DNA of 64,000 nucleotides from the NCBI RefSeq assembly GCF_004349355.1, contig NZ_SMFK01000002.1, positions 248,001 through 312,000 of the forward strand, given 5' to 3'. A program made the position numbers and the translations under genes. Below, piece by piece: positions 44,097 through 53,919 of the stretch (its first letter is position 1; every line of letters begins with the position of its first letter). Source of the DNA: Flavobacterium cellulosilyticum. Its GTDB lineage: Bacteria > Bacteroidota > Bacteroidia > Flavobacteriales > Flavobacteriaceae. Under the pieces are notes generated by a model. It did not search any database, was not told the DNA's origin, and saw only the letters and a list, made by a program, of their open reading frames with translations.

Positions 44097-45188
44097 ATGA
44101 TGAATCTTACTTATTCTCGCTTTTGCATACTGACATCATTAGTTTTATTTGGAAATCTATTTTCATCTAAAGCGCAAGTTACCTTGAATGCTGACGGCCC
44201 AGGAAATACCTATGAATTAATCAATAGCGTTTTTGCACCGGGTTATAATGTCGTGGAAGATCCTGAATGTGTCCATAGTTCCTTCGGGCGTCATATTGCC
44301 GAAGTATATGATACAGAATTAAGTAAAAATGTTTTTGAATTTTATATACATGTGACACCTGATAATGATCGTTGCATAAATTTTGATCGGCAACGTGTGG
44401 AAATTAAAACATACAATGCCTCACCCGATAATTTGAAAGCCACGCTCGGAGAAACAGTTACTTATAAATGGAGGTTTAAAATACCTGTTGGTTTTCAACC
44501 TTCATCTAATTTTACGCACATTCACCAAGTTAAAGCTGTGGGAGGTGATGATGGCAATCCTATTTTTACCTTGACACTAAGGAAAGGCTCACCCAATAAA
44601 TTAGAACTTATCTATGTTAAAGACGATTTTTCGGGTACAACCAAATATGCAAATTTAAATTTGTCCTTATTTGAAGGAATTTGGGTAGAGGCAACAGAAA
44701 CGATAAAAATAGCAGCATCTGGGACATATGACATTACCATTAAGAGAGTTGACAATGGAGTTACGTTGCTAAATTATAGTAATTCCAATATTGCCACCAT
44801 CCGACTCGGAACGGTTGACAACAGTTTTATTCGTCCAAAATGGGGGATATATAGAAGTTTGCTTAACGAAGCCAGCTTGCGTGATGATTCTATTCGCTTT
44901 TCGGATTTTAGCATAACGGAAGGAACTTTGTCTACGGAAGAATTTCCTTCAAACAATGAAGATATTGTTTTATTTCCTAATCCTGTTGATGATAATCTAG
45001 AAATTTCTGAAGAAATCAGGAACAATTATGACAGTATTCGTATCTTCAACACCAATGGGAAATTAATTTTGTCCCAGCAACTTTCAACCAGTAATTTAAA
45101 TCTTTCCCATCTGAGTCCAGGATTGTATTTTGTTAAATTTACGAGTAACGGTTTAGAGTCGAAAGCGGTAAAGTTGCTCAAAAAATAA
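44097..45188 (+). CDS. Jelly-roll polysaccharide-lyase-like protein with T9SS tail
   Basis: A 363-residue secreted protein. The start at 44097 places the signal peptide correctly and lies after the terminator; an in-frame ATG upstream would have to read through that hairpin. Residues about 25-270 are a concanavalin/jelly-roll domain. Paired-strand motifs DRQRVEIKTY, FTHIHQVKAVGG and PKWGIYRSL resemble the R-E, H-Q-K and Y positions of jelly-roll lyases such as the heparin-lyase-I-like group, PL13/PL14/PL20. The exact family is uncertain. The C-terminus (IVLFPNPVDDNLEIS...KAVKLLKK) is a T9SS sorting domain. Confidence 0.7.
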   Translation: MMNLTYSRFCILTSLVLFGNLFSSKAQVTLNADGPGNTYELINSVFAPGYNVVEDPECVHSSFGRHIAEVYDTELSKNVFEFYIHVTPDNDRCINFDRQRVEIKTYNASPDNLKATLGETVTYKWRFKIPVGFQPSSNFTHIHQVKAVGGDDGNPIFTLTLRKGSPNKLELIYVKDDFSGTTKYANLNLSLFEGIWVEATETIKIAASGTYDITIKRVDNGVTLLNYSNSNIATIRLGTVDNSFIRPKWGIYRSLLNEASLRDDSIRFSDFSITEGTLSTEEFPSNNEDIVLFPNPVDDNLEISEEIRNNYDSIRIFNTNGKLILSQQLSTSNLNLSHLSPGLYFVKFTSNGLESKAVKLLKK

Positions 45189-45233
45189 AAACCATTTTAA
45201 ATTACCATTTAGGTATCTGAATTATAAAATAGT

Positions 45234-46649
45234 ATGAAAAATTTATTTTTGCCCCTAATTACAATTTTGTGTTTGTTTAGTTTCCAGGGCAGTTTCGCCA
45301 AGATTAAACTGCCGGGAATCATTTCTTCCAATATGGTACTGCAACGAAATGCTTCCGTGAAATTATGGGGATGGGCAGCTCCGGGAGAAAAAATAACCAT
45401 TGAAACCAGCTGGACTGTTAAAAAAATAAAGGTTGTGGCCAATGCAAATGGGCGTTGGGAGATCAACGTACTAACTACATTAAATAAGGAACCGCAGACC
45501 ATCAACTTAAAAAGTGCGGAATCTAATATCAAATTAGAGAATATTTTATTTGGCGAAGTTTGGGTTTGTTCTGGACAATCCAATATGCGTCAACCTTTAA
45601 AAGGCTATACGGGACAACCCGTTTTTGACGGAAATAAGGCAATTGCAACTTCTGGCAATGACCAAATTAGATTTTTTTCCATAAATGAAAATGGAGCTGA
45701 TACGGCTTTGGACACATTAATTAAATACAAAAAATGGGACAATGCCTCGCCTGAATTGGCGAAAGATTTTAGTGCCATTGCCTATTTTTACGGCAAGCAA
45801 TTACAGGAAATTTTAGGTGTTCCCGTGGGCTTAATCATGACTTCTTGGGGCGGGACGAAAATTCAACCCTGGATTAGCAAAGAGTCGTTTGCCCCTTTTT
45901 TGGATTCAAATAACACAAAAATTGACGCCGCCGAAAGATTTAAGAAAGCACCATCGGCTATTTTTAATGCCATGATTAATCCAATCACCTCTTACACAAT
46001 TAAAGGGATTTTGTGGTATCAAGGAGAATCCAACCGGAAGGAACCGGAATTGTACCAACAGTTATTTTCGGCAATGGTAAAGGATTGGCGCATCAAATGG
46101 AACATCGGAGACTTCCCATTTTATTATGTACAGATTGCGCCTAATAATTATGTAGACAAAAGCAGCTCCCAATATCTTAGGGAAGTTCAACTCAGGGCTT
46201 TGAATGTAATTCCAAATTCGGGTATGGCAGTGACATCAGATATTGGATCAGACGTGGCAATTCACCCGCCCAAAAAGAAAGAAGTTGCGGAACGATTGCT
46301 TTTTATGGCATTGAACAAAACCTATGGAATGAAAGATATTGACTATTTAGGACCTGTTTACAAGTCTAAGGAACTTAATGAATCATCACTTATTTTAACT
46401 TTTGACAATGCCGAAACAGGACTTTTTTGTTTTGACAAAGAACTGAGTGATTTTGAGATTGCTGGAGCAGACAAGGTTTTTTATCCCGCAAAAGCAGAAA
46501 TACTAAAGGGCAGACAAGTAAAAGTGTCAAGTTTAGACGTAAAAAAACCGGTTGCCGTTCGATACGGGTGGAAGGATTGGTTTTTAGGAAGCTTATTTGA
46601 CACTAATTTATTGCCGGCTTCTTCCTTCAGAACGGATGATTGGGATTAA
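45234..46649 (+). CDS. SGNH-type O-acetylesterase (sialate O-acetylesterase-like)
   Basis: A 471-residue secreted esterase with a signal peptide (LITILCLFSFQGSFA). The catalytic Ser is in GEVWVCSGQSNM. The oxyanion-type region is TSWGGTKIQPW, followed by ILWYQGESN, and the Asp/His pair is in DVAIHPP near residue 344. The family removes O-acetyl groups from sugars. Sialic acid is not expected here, so acetylated uronate is the likely substrate. It follows the jelly-roll protein by 45 bases. A longer relative is encoded at 62100. Confidence 0.85.
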   Translation: MKNLFLPLITILCLFSFQGSFAKIKLPGIISSNMVLQRNASVKLWGWAAPGEKITIETSWTVKKIKVVANANGRWEINVLTTLNKEPQTINLKSAESNIKLENILFGEVWVCSGQSNMRQPLKGYTGQPVFDGNKAIATSGNDQIRFFSINENGADTALDTLIKYKKWDNASPELAKDFSAIAYFYGKQLQEILGVPVGLIMTSWGGTKIQPWISKESFAPFLDSNNTKIDAAERFKKAPSAIFNAMINPITSYTIKGILWYQGESNRKEPELYQQLFSAMVKDWRIKWNIGDFPFYYVQIAPNNYVDKSSSQYLREVQLRALNVIPNSGMAVTSDIGSDVAIHPPKKKEVAERLLFMALNKTYGMKDIDYLGPVYKSKELNESSLILTFDNAETGLFCFDKELSDFEIAGADKVFYPAKAEILKGRQVKVSSLDVKKPVAVRYGWKDWFLGSLFDTNLLPASSFRTDDWD

Positions 46650-46761
46650 TGCCAATTTATTGTCGATTTATATTTGAAGCCAAATGATTGTTAATTATTA
46701 TTATTTAAAATAATAATAATAAAAAAAAATATATTTTATTTTTTATTCAAAATAATAACAG

Positions 46762-46804
46762 TACATTTGGATAACCAAACTGGATAACCAATATGGTTGT
46801 TCAA
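46762..46804 (+). promoter_or_regulatory. Promoter and triple GntR-type operator of susC/susD pair 1
   Basis: The -7 box TACATTTG (46762-46769) overlaps operator 1, TTGGATAACCAA (46767-46778). Next come CTGGATAACCAA (46780-46791) and the weaker ATGGTTGTTCAA (46793-46804), all 13 bases apart. A leader of 160 bases follows. The gap at 46650-46964 holds no gene. Confidence 0.8.
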
Positions 46805-46964
46805 AAAGAAAAACTTATTGTTTTTTATTGTTAATTCAATAAATAATTTAGAACACTATTTTCATTGAAGCTCTGAATGGCTTCAATGAAAAATAACAAT
46901 TTAATCTAATTCTAAACGAAGAATTAAATCAGCCAAAACCAATTAATATTAAAATGAATAAATT

Positions 46965-49900
46965 ATGAAAAAACCAATTTTACTGTTTCTCTTAATATTT
47001 ACCTCTGTTATTTATGCGCAGATCAATAATTTAAAAATAACGGGTACTGTTGTTGATGATAAAGGCATAAGTATACCAGGAGCTACCGTTACCTTTGCAG
47101 GTACTAGTACCACAACTGATTTTGATGGTAAATATTCAATTCCGGTTAGGAATTCTAAATCTATTTTGAAATTCTCTTTTATAGGTTTTAATACTCAATT
47201 AATTGAAGTTGGCCAAAACAAAATTATAAATGTCACTTTAACAGAATCCTTGAGCACGCTTGACGAAATTGTTGTTATTGGTTATGGTACTCAAAAAAGG
47301 TCCAGTGTTACAGGATCTGTGGCTAAATATCAAAATGAAAGATTGGACGAATTGGCTGTATCAAGAGTAGATCAGGCTTTGCAAGGAAAAATTGCCGGGG
47401 TACAAATTACTAATACATCCTCTGAGGCTGGAGCCGATCCTAAAATTAATATTAGAGGTACTGTATCTATTAATGCAAGTAATAACCCTTTAGTTATTGT
47501 AGATGGGCAGCCAAATCAAGATGGTTTAGGCTCATTAAACATGTCGGATGTGCAATCTGTTGAGGTATTAAAGGATGCTGCTTCTGCCGCTATTTATGGT
47601 TCACGCGGTGCAAATGGGGTAATCATAGTTACGACCAAGAGTGGTAAGACGGATAAGGTGAGGTTTAATTTTAAATACCAAACAGGGGTTAGAAATCCGT
47701 ATGAAGCATATGATATGATGTCATCGTCTGAATATGTTAGTTTGTTGTATTCAGAACGTGAAATGAGGAAATTGGATCCAACTGTAAATCAAGCTCAAAA
47801 TAACATTCCGCTAAATAATAATGCAATGTGGATGATAGAGCAAGAACTTTTTGGTGGTAATGGAACAGATTATCAAGATGAGGCTTTAAGAACAGGGATG
47901 TACCGTAGCGTTGGTTTTAGTGCCAGTGGAGGAAGCAAAACTACTAAATACTATGTGTCTTTAGGATATAATGGAGATGAAGGAATGATGATTCATAGTG
48001 ATTTTGATAAATACAATTTCCTTACCAAGTTGAATATTGAGTTGAGTAAAAGAGTAAAATTAGATGTCAATTTGAATCCACAATATTCTAAGAGAGAAAG
48101 ACCAGCAGAAAGTTTTACTAATTTTATGCGTTTTCCAAGCTTTTTACCTGCTCATCATACGGCCGCATCTGCAGTATTCGTAAATCAAAATCCATTATGG
48201 GCTTCAGTTAAAGAAGGAGATAATGCACAGCCAAGGCATTTTGCAAACTTAACTTATCCAAGTATGGGAATGACTGGTTTGTTGCCAGATGGAACTTTTA
48301 TGGTACCAAGAGTGGCAAATCCTTTTAGTTCTGCAAATAATAATCCAGTAGGTTCAATAAATGATCAATCTAATATTCAAGATGATTATCGTTTGCAAGG
48401 AGCACTTAACTTGACCGTTAATTTATTGCCTGGCTTGGATTTCAAAACTATGGGAAGTATGTTTTTTAAATATACTGATGGATTAAATTGGGCAAATACC
48501 AACGCTACTGCAGACGGAATTGCAAATACAGGCGAGTATGGCAAGAATTCGTTTGTAGATCTTTTGTCTGAAAATACCTTAACTTATAAAAAAGAATTTG
48601 GAAATCATTCGTTTAATCTGTTAGCTGGTTTCACTGCTGAAACCACAAGAACTAAAAATGAATTTATAGTTGCAACAAATTTTCCAAGCGATGATATTAG
48701 AAACTTGTCTAGTGCTGGGCAAATATTAGCTCCTGTTCCTGATGAGTCATTATATTATGGTACAAAGGGAAGTAATTATAAAACAGGATTATTGTCTTAT
48801 TTAGGTAGGGTAAATTATGCTTTTAAAGAAAAGTATATGTTGACCGCGAGTATTCGTGCTGATGGTAGTTCTTATTTTGGACAAGGTAATAAATGGGGTT
48901 ATTTTCCAGCGGTCTCTGTTGGATGGAATGTTAGTAAAGAAAAATTCTTGGATAGCGCAGATTGGTTAAGTAAATTGTTGTTGCGTGCTAGTTATGGAGT
49001 TTCAGGAAACAATAGAATTAAGGACTTTCTTTTCGTAGATTCATTATTTGGTGCCAATTATATTTCAGGTTCGAGTTCAGGTTCATCAGTGCCCGGATTA
49101 GCGCCTAATCGAAGTATCCAAGCAAATCCTGACATTACTTGGGAAAGTACGTATCAAACCAACTTGGGGGTTGACTTATCATTGTTTAAAAATAGAGTAA
49201 ACTTGAGTGTTGACGCATACCAATCTAAAACGGATAAATTGTTGTTGTATCAACCAGCCATGGCGTTTACTGGTGTAAAACAAGGTGTTGTTAATATTGG
49301 AAGCATGAATAATAAAGGAGTTGAGGTCGAATTGTCGACAACTAATATTAGAACGACCAGTTTTAAATGGACCACATCGGCTAATTTTTCGCATACAGAA
49401 AACAAAATTATTGAATTAGGTTCTGAAAACTATATTCGTACTCTAGGAGAACGTAATGAGGTGTACCAAGCGAAACCAGGAGATCCACTTATTCAATTTT
49501 ATGGTTTCAAAACGGATGGAGTGTGGTTGTCTCAAGCTCAAATCGATGAGGCAAAAGCAGCTGGTTTAACTTCAAATTTGGCTAATTTATTTTTACCGGG
49601 TGGATTGAAATTAGTAGATGTTAATGGTGATAATGTTATTAATAATGATGATAGAACTGTAATTGGAAATCCATATCCTGATTTTATTTGGGGATTAACG
49701 AATACTTTTTCATACAAATCTTTCGATCTTAGTTTTTCATTACAAGGTTCACAAGGAGGAGAGTTGATTAACGGAGATCCGAATTACAATGAAACCAAAA
49801 GATTTAATAGAGATTATAACAGAAACCGATGGGTAAGTGCCATGTTTCCTGGAGACGGTAAAACACCTTATGACACCACGGGATTCAACTGGATGCTTAC

Positions 49901-50183
49901 GGATTATGTAGTTGAAGATGCTTCGTACGTAGCGCTTAGAGATGTTACCGTTGGATTTAATATGCCGTCAGAGTATGTTAAAAAATTCGGTTTAAACGGA
50001 ATGAGACTTTATTTCTCAGGACAAAACTTATTCTATTATTCAGGCAGTAGTTATAGAGGTATAAACCCTGAAGCAAGAAATACTAGCGGAGCAGTTTATG
50101 GTTCCACTTTAATTGATGGGTATCAAAGAGGGGCTTTCCCAATTTCAAGAACAGTACTCTTTGGCCTAGATCTTAATTTTTAA
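46965..50183 (+). CDS. SusC-like TonB-dependent outer-membrane transporter 1
   Basis: A 1072-residue TonB-linked barrel that would import oligouronates with its SusD partner. The signal peptide ends near IYAQ. A carboxypeptidase-D-like plug extension follows (ITGTVVDDKGISIPGATVTF, DFDGKYSI). The TonB-box region is LDEIVVIGYGTQKR, the plug ends NGVIIVTTKSGK, and the remainder is barrel strands ending in an aromatic residue (LFGLDLNF). The start ATG is preceded by A-rich DNA typical of the phylum. It is cotranscribed with the SusD-like gene 14 bases downstream. Confidence 0.92.
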   Translation: MKKPILLFLLIFTSVIYAQINNLKITGTVVDDKGISIPGATVTFAGTSTTTDFDGKYSIPVRNSKSILKFSFIGFNTQLIEVGQNKIINVTLTESLSTLDEIVVIGYGTQKRSSVTGSVAKYQNERLDELAVSRVDQALQGKIAGVQITNTSSEAGADPKINIRGTVSINASNNPLVIVDGQPNQDGLGSLNMSDVQSVEVLKDAASAAIYGSRGANGVIIVTTKSGKTDKVRFNFKYQTGVRNPYEAYDMMSSSEYVSLLYSEREMRKLDPTVNQAQNNIPLNNNAMWMIEQELFGGNGTDYQDEALRTGMYRSVGFSASGGSKTTKYYVSLGYNGDEGMMIHSDFDKYNFLTKLNIELSKRVKLDVNLNPQYSKRERPAESFTNFMRFPSFLPAHHTAASAVFVNQNPLWASVKEGDNAQPRHFANLTYPSMGMTGLLPDGTFMVPRVANPFSSANNNPVGSINDQSNIQDDYRLQGALNLTVNLLPGLDFKTMGSMFFKYTDGLNWANTNATADGIANTGEYGKNSFVDLLSENTLTYKKEFGNHSFNLLAGFTAETTRTKNEFIVATNFPSDDIRNLSSAGQILAPVPDESLYYGTKGSNYKTGLLSYLGRVNYAFKEKYMLTASIRADGSSYFGQGNKWGYFPAVSVGWNVSKEKFLDSADWLSKLLLRASYGVSGNNRIKDFLFVDSLFGANYISGSSSGSSVPGLAPNRSIQANPDITWESTYQTNLGVDLSLFKNRVNLSVDAYQSKTDKLLLYQPAMAFTGVKQGVVNIGSMNNKGVEVELSTTNIRTTSFKWTTSANFSHTENKIIELGSENYIRTLGERNEVYQAKPGDPLIQFYGFKTDGVWLSQAQIDEAKAAGLTSNLANLFLPGGLKLVDVNGDNVINNDDRTVIGNPYPDFIWGLTNTFSYKSFDLSFSLQGSQGGELINGDPNYNETKRFNRDYNRNRWVSAMFPGDGKTPYDTTGFNWMLTDYVVEDASYVALRDVTVGFNMPSEYVKKFGLNGMRLYFSGQNLFYYSGSSYRGINPEARNTSGAVYGSTLIDGYQRGAFPISRTVLFGLDLNF

Positions 50184-50203
50184 TTTATAAAATACGTTTG
50201 ATT

Positions 50204-51751
50204 ATGAAAACTTTAAAATATATAACACTTGTCTTATTTGTAACACTTGGTAGTTGTAGTGATATTATTGATCAATATCCGGAGAATAATGTAAATACGG
50301 GTACTTTTTACACTACCGCTGCTGAAATTCGTACTGCTTTAAATGGTTGTTATAACTCCCTTCAAAAACCTGTTTCAAATGAATGGTCCTTGACAGAATT
50401 ACGCAGCGATAATTCTATAATGAGCAGTCCTGGTACTACTGCAGTTTCAAACTTTGATTTGGATTATTTGGATCGTTTTTATCCAAGTACTTCTCATCCA
50501 GGAATAGAAAGTTATTGGACTAATAGTTATTATGCCATCAAATCAGCTAATTTAGTTTTAAATTCATTGGGGGCAAATTATAATAAAACTTCAGGAGTTA
50601 TAGAAGTTGCTGCTGCAAGTAAGGCAACATTAACCGATGCAGAACGTAAATCTTTCGTAGCGGAGGCTTGTTTTATTCGTGCCATGCAATACTATAATTT
50701 AGTACGTCTTTATGGAGGTGTTTTTCTTATAGATGAGCCAATATCTCCAGTAGAAGCCAAACAAATAAACCGTTCTTCTGTTGCAGACATTTATAAACTA
50801 ATTGTTGCAGATTTAGTTATTGCCTCTAATAATGGTAGTAAAACAAAATTCGCCGCTATTCCAGCCACAGAGGTTGGGACTGCCAATAGTTGGGCTGCAA
50901 AAGCATTATTGGCAAAGGTATATTTGAATTTGAATAAAAAAACAGATGCCATTACCTTACTTAATGATATTATCCTAAACAGTGGTTATGGCTTGCAAGC
51001 TACTTATGCAAATATTTTCTCCATTACTAATGAGATGAATTCGGAAATTATTTTTGCGGTTCGATTCAAAACTGGTGGTTTGAGCTTAGGGAATTCATTA
51101 CCTAATCAATTTGCTCCCATCAATAGTGGTTCATCAATTATTATTGGATCTGGAAGAAGCTACAATTCTCCAAGTCGTGAATTGATAGATTCTTATGCAG
51201 CCGATGATTTAAGAAAAGCAGTAAATATTGCAGTGTATTCAATAGGAAGACCAGATCAAATATATGTTAACAAATTTATGTCTAAACCTGCATTAATCAA
51301 TGATGCAGAGAATGACTGGCCGGTAATTCGATATGCAGATGTGTTGTTGATGCTATCTGAAGCTCAAGGAAACACAACTTCTAGCTGGACGCAAATCAAT
51401 CTAATTCACAAAAGAGCAACTGGAGCAACAGTAACACCCGATATAGCAAATATTGCAGTATTTGAAAAAGCCTTAGCAGATGAAAGAAGATGGGAATTTG
51501 CTTTCGAAAATCAACGTTTCTTTGACTTATTACGTTTTGATACAACAATGACAACAATAAAATCAGAGACTACAATTGATAATCATTTTGCTTACATGTA
51601 TCCAATTTATTATATTACTTATACAGAACCAAGATTGTCCTTGGCGCAAATGCAAGCAAATGCTAATCCGAATATGTTTTTGTTGCCTATTCCTCAGTAT
51701 GAAATTGATACCAATTCGTTTATAACGATTCCGCAAAATCCGGGTTACTAA
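50204..51751 (+). CDS. SusD-like surface glycan-binding lipoprotein 1
   Basis: A 515-residue SusD/RagB lipoprotein. The lipobox LGSC is near residue 20 (YITLVLFVTLGSCSD). The TPR-type helices (AACFIRAMQYYNLVRLYGGVFLIDEP-like, seen as CFIRAMQYYNLVRLYGG) and the C-terminal family signature (ALADERRWEFAFENQRFFDLLRF) are clear. ATG 50204 is used rather than an upstream TTG. It would form a lid on the SusC barrel. A strong terminator follows. Confidence 0.92.
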   Translation: MKTLKYITLVLFVTLGSCSDIIDQYPENNVNTGTFYTTAAEIRTALNGCYNSLQKPVSNEWSLTELRSDNSIMSSPGTTAVSNFDLDYLDRFYPSTSHPGIESYWTNSYYAIKSANLVLNSLGANYNKTSGVIEVAAASKATLTDAERKSFVAEACFIRAMQYYNLVRLYGGVFLIDEPISPVEAKQINRSSVADIYKLIVADLVIASNNGSKTKFAAIPATEVGTANSWAAKALLAKVYLNLNKKTDAITLLNDIILNSGYGLQATYANIFSITNEMNSEIIFAVRFKTGGLSLGNSLPNQFAPINSGSSIIIGSGRSYNSPSRELIDSYAADDLRKAVNIAVYSIGRPDQIYVNKFMSKPALINDAENDWPVIRYADVLLMLSEAQGNTTSSWTQINLIHKRATGATVTPDIANIAVFEKALADERRWEFAFENQRFFDLLRFDTTMTTIKSETTIDNHFAYMYPIYYITYTEPRLSLAQMQANANPNMFLLPIPQYEIDTNSFITIPQNPGY

Positions 51752-51780
51752 GGGATATACTTTAAGTTTAAATTTTTTAA

Positions 51781-51828
51781 AACACCCAATATCAACTGTT
51801 ATAAAGCAGCGATATTGGGTGTTTTTTG
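51781..51828 (+). terminator. Intrinsic terminator
   Basis: AACACCCAATATC (51781-51793) pairs perfectly with GATATTGGGTGTT (51811-51823), followed by T. It ends the first susC/susD transcript. Confidence 0.88.
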
Positions 51829-51880
51829 TTGATGTTTTAAATCTATTATAAAAAATATTTAAAGTTAGATAATTTTAGGT

Positions 51881-51923
51881 TACATTTGGTAAGCCAATTT
51901 GGTAAGCCAATTTGGAAAACCAA
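51881..51923 (+). promoter_or_regulatory. Promoter and triple GntR-type operator of the PL6 gene
   Basis: The -7 box TACATTTG (51881-51888) overlaps operator 1. TTGGTAAGCCAA occurs twice (51886-51897 and 51899-51910), then TTGGAAAACCAA (51912-51923), all 13 bases apart. It has one of the most complete arrays in the window. The leader to the gene is only about 30 bases. Confidence 0.85.
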
Positions 51924-51954
51924 AAAAAACATGTAAAATTTTAAATTTTAAAAA

Positions 51955-53781
51955 ATGAAGATAATTACTCCAATTAAGCAATTTGCCTTTTCAATGGTTA
52001 TGAATCTTAAATTCTTTTTTACAATAGCGGTAATAACCGTTTTTGGTGTAAATATGCATTCGCAAATAGTTACAACCGCTTCTAGCTTGCAGACCACTGT
52101 AAATACAGCCGCTCCGGGAGCCACGGTTATACTTAAAAATGGCTCATACGCTAATTTTTATGCATCCTTTACCAAAGTGGCTACGGCACAAAATCCGATT
52201 ACGATTAAAGCGGAAACGGTAGGAGGTGTTACTTTAACTGGAGATTCTCGTTTTGTATTTAAAAAATCGGCCTATATTATTTTCGAAGGATTTGTATTTA
52301 ATTGCACGGGCAGTAATACTTTGATAAAATTGGAGGCATCCAATAATATCCGAATTTCAAAAAATGTTTTTGAATTAAACACACCAACTTCGATAAAATG
52401 GATTGTAGTTGGGGGTACTTATAATGATTATACTTTTCAATTTTTGAGTCATCATAATAGAATAGACCATAATATTTTTAAAAACAAGCTTACCGGAGGA
52501 AATTTCATTACAATTGATGGAACTTATAACGAAGCACAAACCGAAAATTACCAGTCTCATCATGATAGAATTGATCACAACTATTTTTACAAAAACTTTC
52601 CAAGAGCTGAAAATGAGAAGGAATCCATCAGAATAGGAAATAGTCTGTTATGTAATTCCAGTGGTTTTACAACCGTTGAATTTAATTTGTTTGAGGAATG
52701 CGATGGTGATCCAGAAATTGTTTCCGTGAAATCAAATGATAATTTGATTCGACATAATACATTTAATAGAAATCATGGAACATTGACACTTCGTCAAGGC
52801 AATAGAACCCGAGTAGAAGGTAATTACTTCTTTGGAGGAGGAAAGGAAAATGCAATGTTCGAAACGCAAACAATTTATACAGGTGGCGTTAGGGTTTATG
52901 GAACAGACCATGTTATTGTAAACAATTACTTCGAAGGTTTGCAAGGAACAGTTTGGGACGCACCAATAACATTGACCCAAGGAGAAGTAATTACTGGTTC
53001 AAGTACTAATTTTAGTTTGCATTACAGACCAGAGCGTATTACTATTGCCTACAATACGTTGGTAAATAATGCGTACGGAATTGAACTTGGATATCCAAAG
53101 GCAGATGGTTCGTATAATAAAAAATTATTGGATATTAAAATTGCCAACAATTTAGTCGTTGGGTCACAAAATAATCTGGTTAAAATTTATGCGGATCAAC
53201 AGGGAGGAGTTACATGGTTTAACAATATAATGTATCCAACAGAAACAGCACAGCTAGTCACCGGAGGTTCTGCGTTTACAGCTGATCAAGTTTTAGTTCA
53301 GAATCCAAATCTCTCATTAAATGGTACAATCTGGAAAGCTACAAATACATCTCCGATCATTGCAGATGCTGTTACTTCTTTAAATGTGAATGAAGATATA
53401 GATGGTCAGCCACGACCATCAATTAGCAACGCTGGCGCGGATAATTTCAGCACAGAGCTTATTACTTATTTCCCTGTAACAATTAACGATGTAGGCCCAA
53501 ATTCGCCAGAAGAAAGTCTTTCTATCGTCACATCAAGTGCTCCAGCGGCCCTGCTTTACCCAAATCCCACGAAAGGATATATTGAATTGGCAATTCCATT
53601 TTTGCAAAATGAAATTGAAGTAGAATTATTTAATATCCACGGACAGGTCGTAGGAAAAGGAGTTTATCCTGTTGTTTCAGGAAGGATTCAATTAAGTCTT
53701 GACAACCAGGCTTCAGGCGTGTATTTTTTAAGGGTTAACCTAGATGGAAAGCAAGTGAATTATAAAGTAATTAAACAATAA
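51955..53781 (+). CDS. PL6 alginate lyase (chondroitinase-B-type beta-helix) with T9SS tail
   Basis: A 608-residue surface lyase. A long signal region (MVMNLKFFFTIAVITVFGVN, residues about 14-33) follows a short N-terminal extension, so the true start may be the ATG before VMNLKF. The right-handed beta-helix (about 40-480) carries the catalytic K259 (EIVSVKSNDN) and R280 (TLRQGNR). Their 21-residue spacing equals that of the Lys/Arg pair in characterised PL6 enzymes. The Ca-binding-like NEKESIRIG and ECDGDPE lie nearby. The C-terminus (LLYPNPTKGYIELAI...NYKVIKQ) is a T9SS sorting domain. It has its own operator-bearing promoter. Confidence 0.9.
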   Translation: MKIITPIKQFAFSMVMNLKFFFTIAVITVFGVNMHSQIVTTASSLQTTVNTAAPGATVILKNGSYANFYASFTKVATAQNPITIKAETVGGVTLTGDSRFVFKKSAYIIFEGFVFNCTGSNTLIKLEASNNIRISKNVFELNTPTSIKWIVVGGTYNDYTFQFLSHHNRIDHNIFKNKLTGGNFITIDGTYNEAQTENYQSHHDRIDHNYFYKNFPRAENEKESIRIGNSLLCNSSGFTTVEFNLFEECDGDPEIVSVKSNDNLIRHNTFNRNHGTLTLRQGNRTRVEGNYFFGGGKENAMFETQTIYTGGVRVYGTDHVIVNNYFEGLQGTVWDAPITLTQGEVITGSSTNFSLHYRPERITIAYNTLVNNAYGIELGYPKADGSYNKKLLDIKIANNLVVGSQNNLVKIYADQQGGVTWFNNIMYPTETAQLVTGGSAFTADQVLVQNPNLSLNGTIWKATNTSPIIADAVTSLNVNEDIDGQPRPSISNAGADNFSTELITYFPVTINDVGPNSPEESLSIVTSSAPAALLYPNPTKGYIELAIPFLQNEIEVELFNIHGQVVGKGVYPVVSGRIQLSLDNQASGVYFLRVNLDGKQVNYKVIKQ

Positions 53782-53848
53782 AAGATGATATTTTATTGAT
53801 AATTTTAAAAAATTTTATGATTTAATTTTTTTAATTAAAAAAAGAATG

Positions 53849-53891
53849 TACATTTGATTATCCAAATTGGATAACCAATTTGGATAACCAG
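53849..53891 (+). promoter_or_regulatory. Promoter and triple GntR-type operator of susC/susD pair 2
   Basis: The -7 box TACATTTG (53849-53856) overlaps operator 1, TTGATTATCCAA (53854-53865). Next come TTGGATAACCAA (53867-53878) and TTGGATAACCAG (53880-53891), all 13 bases apart. The T/A-rich tract upstream closely resembles the one before 58771. Confidence 0.8.
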
Positions 53892-53919
53892 AAAAATTAT
53901 TAACTAAACCAACTAAATT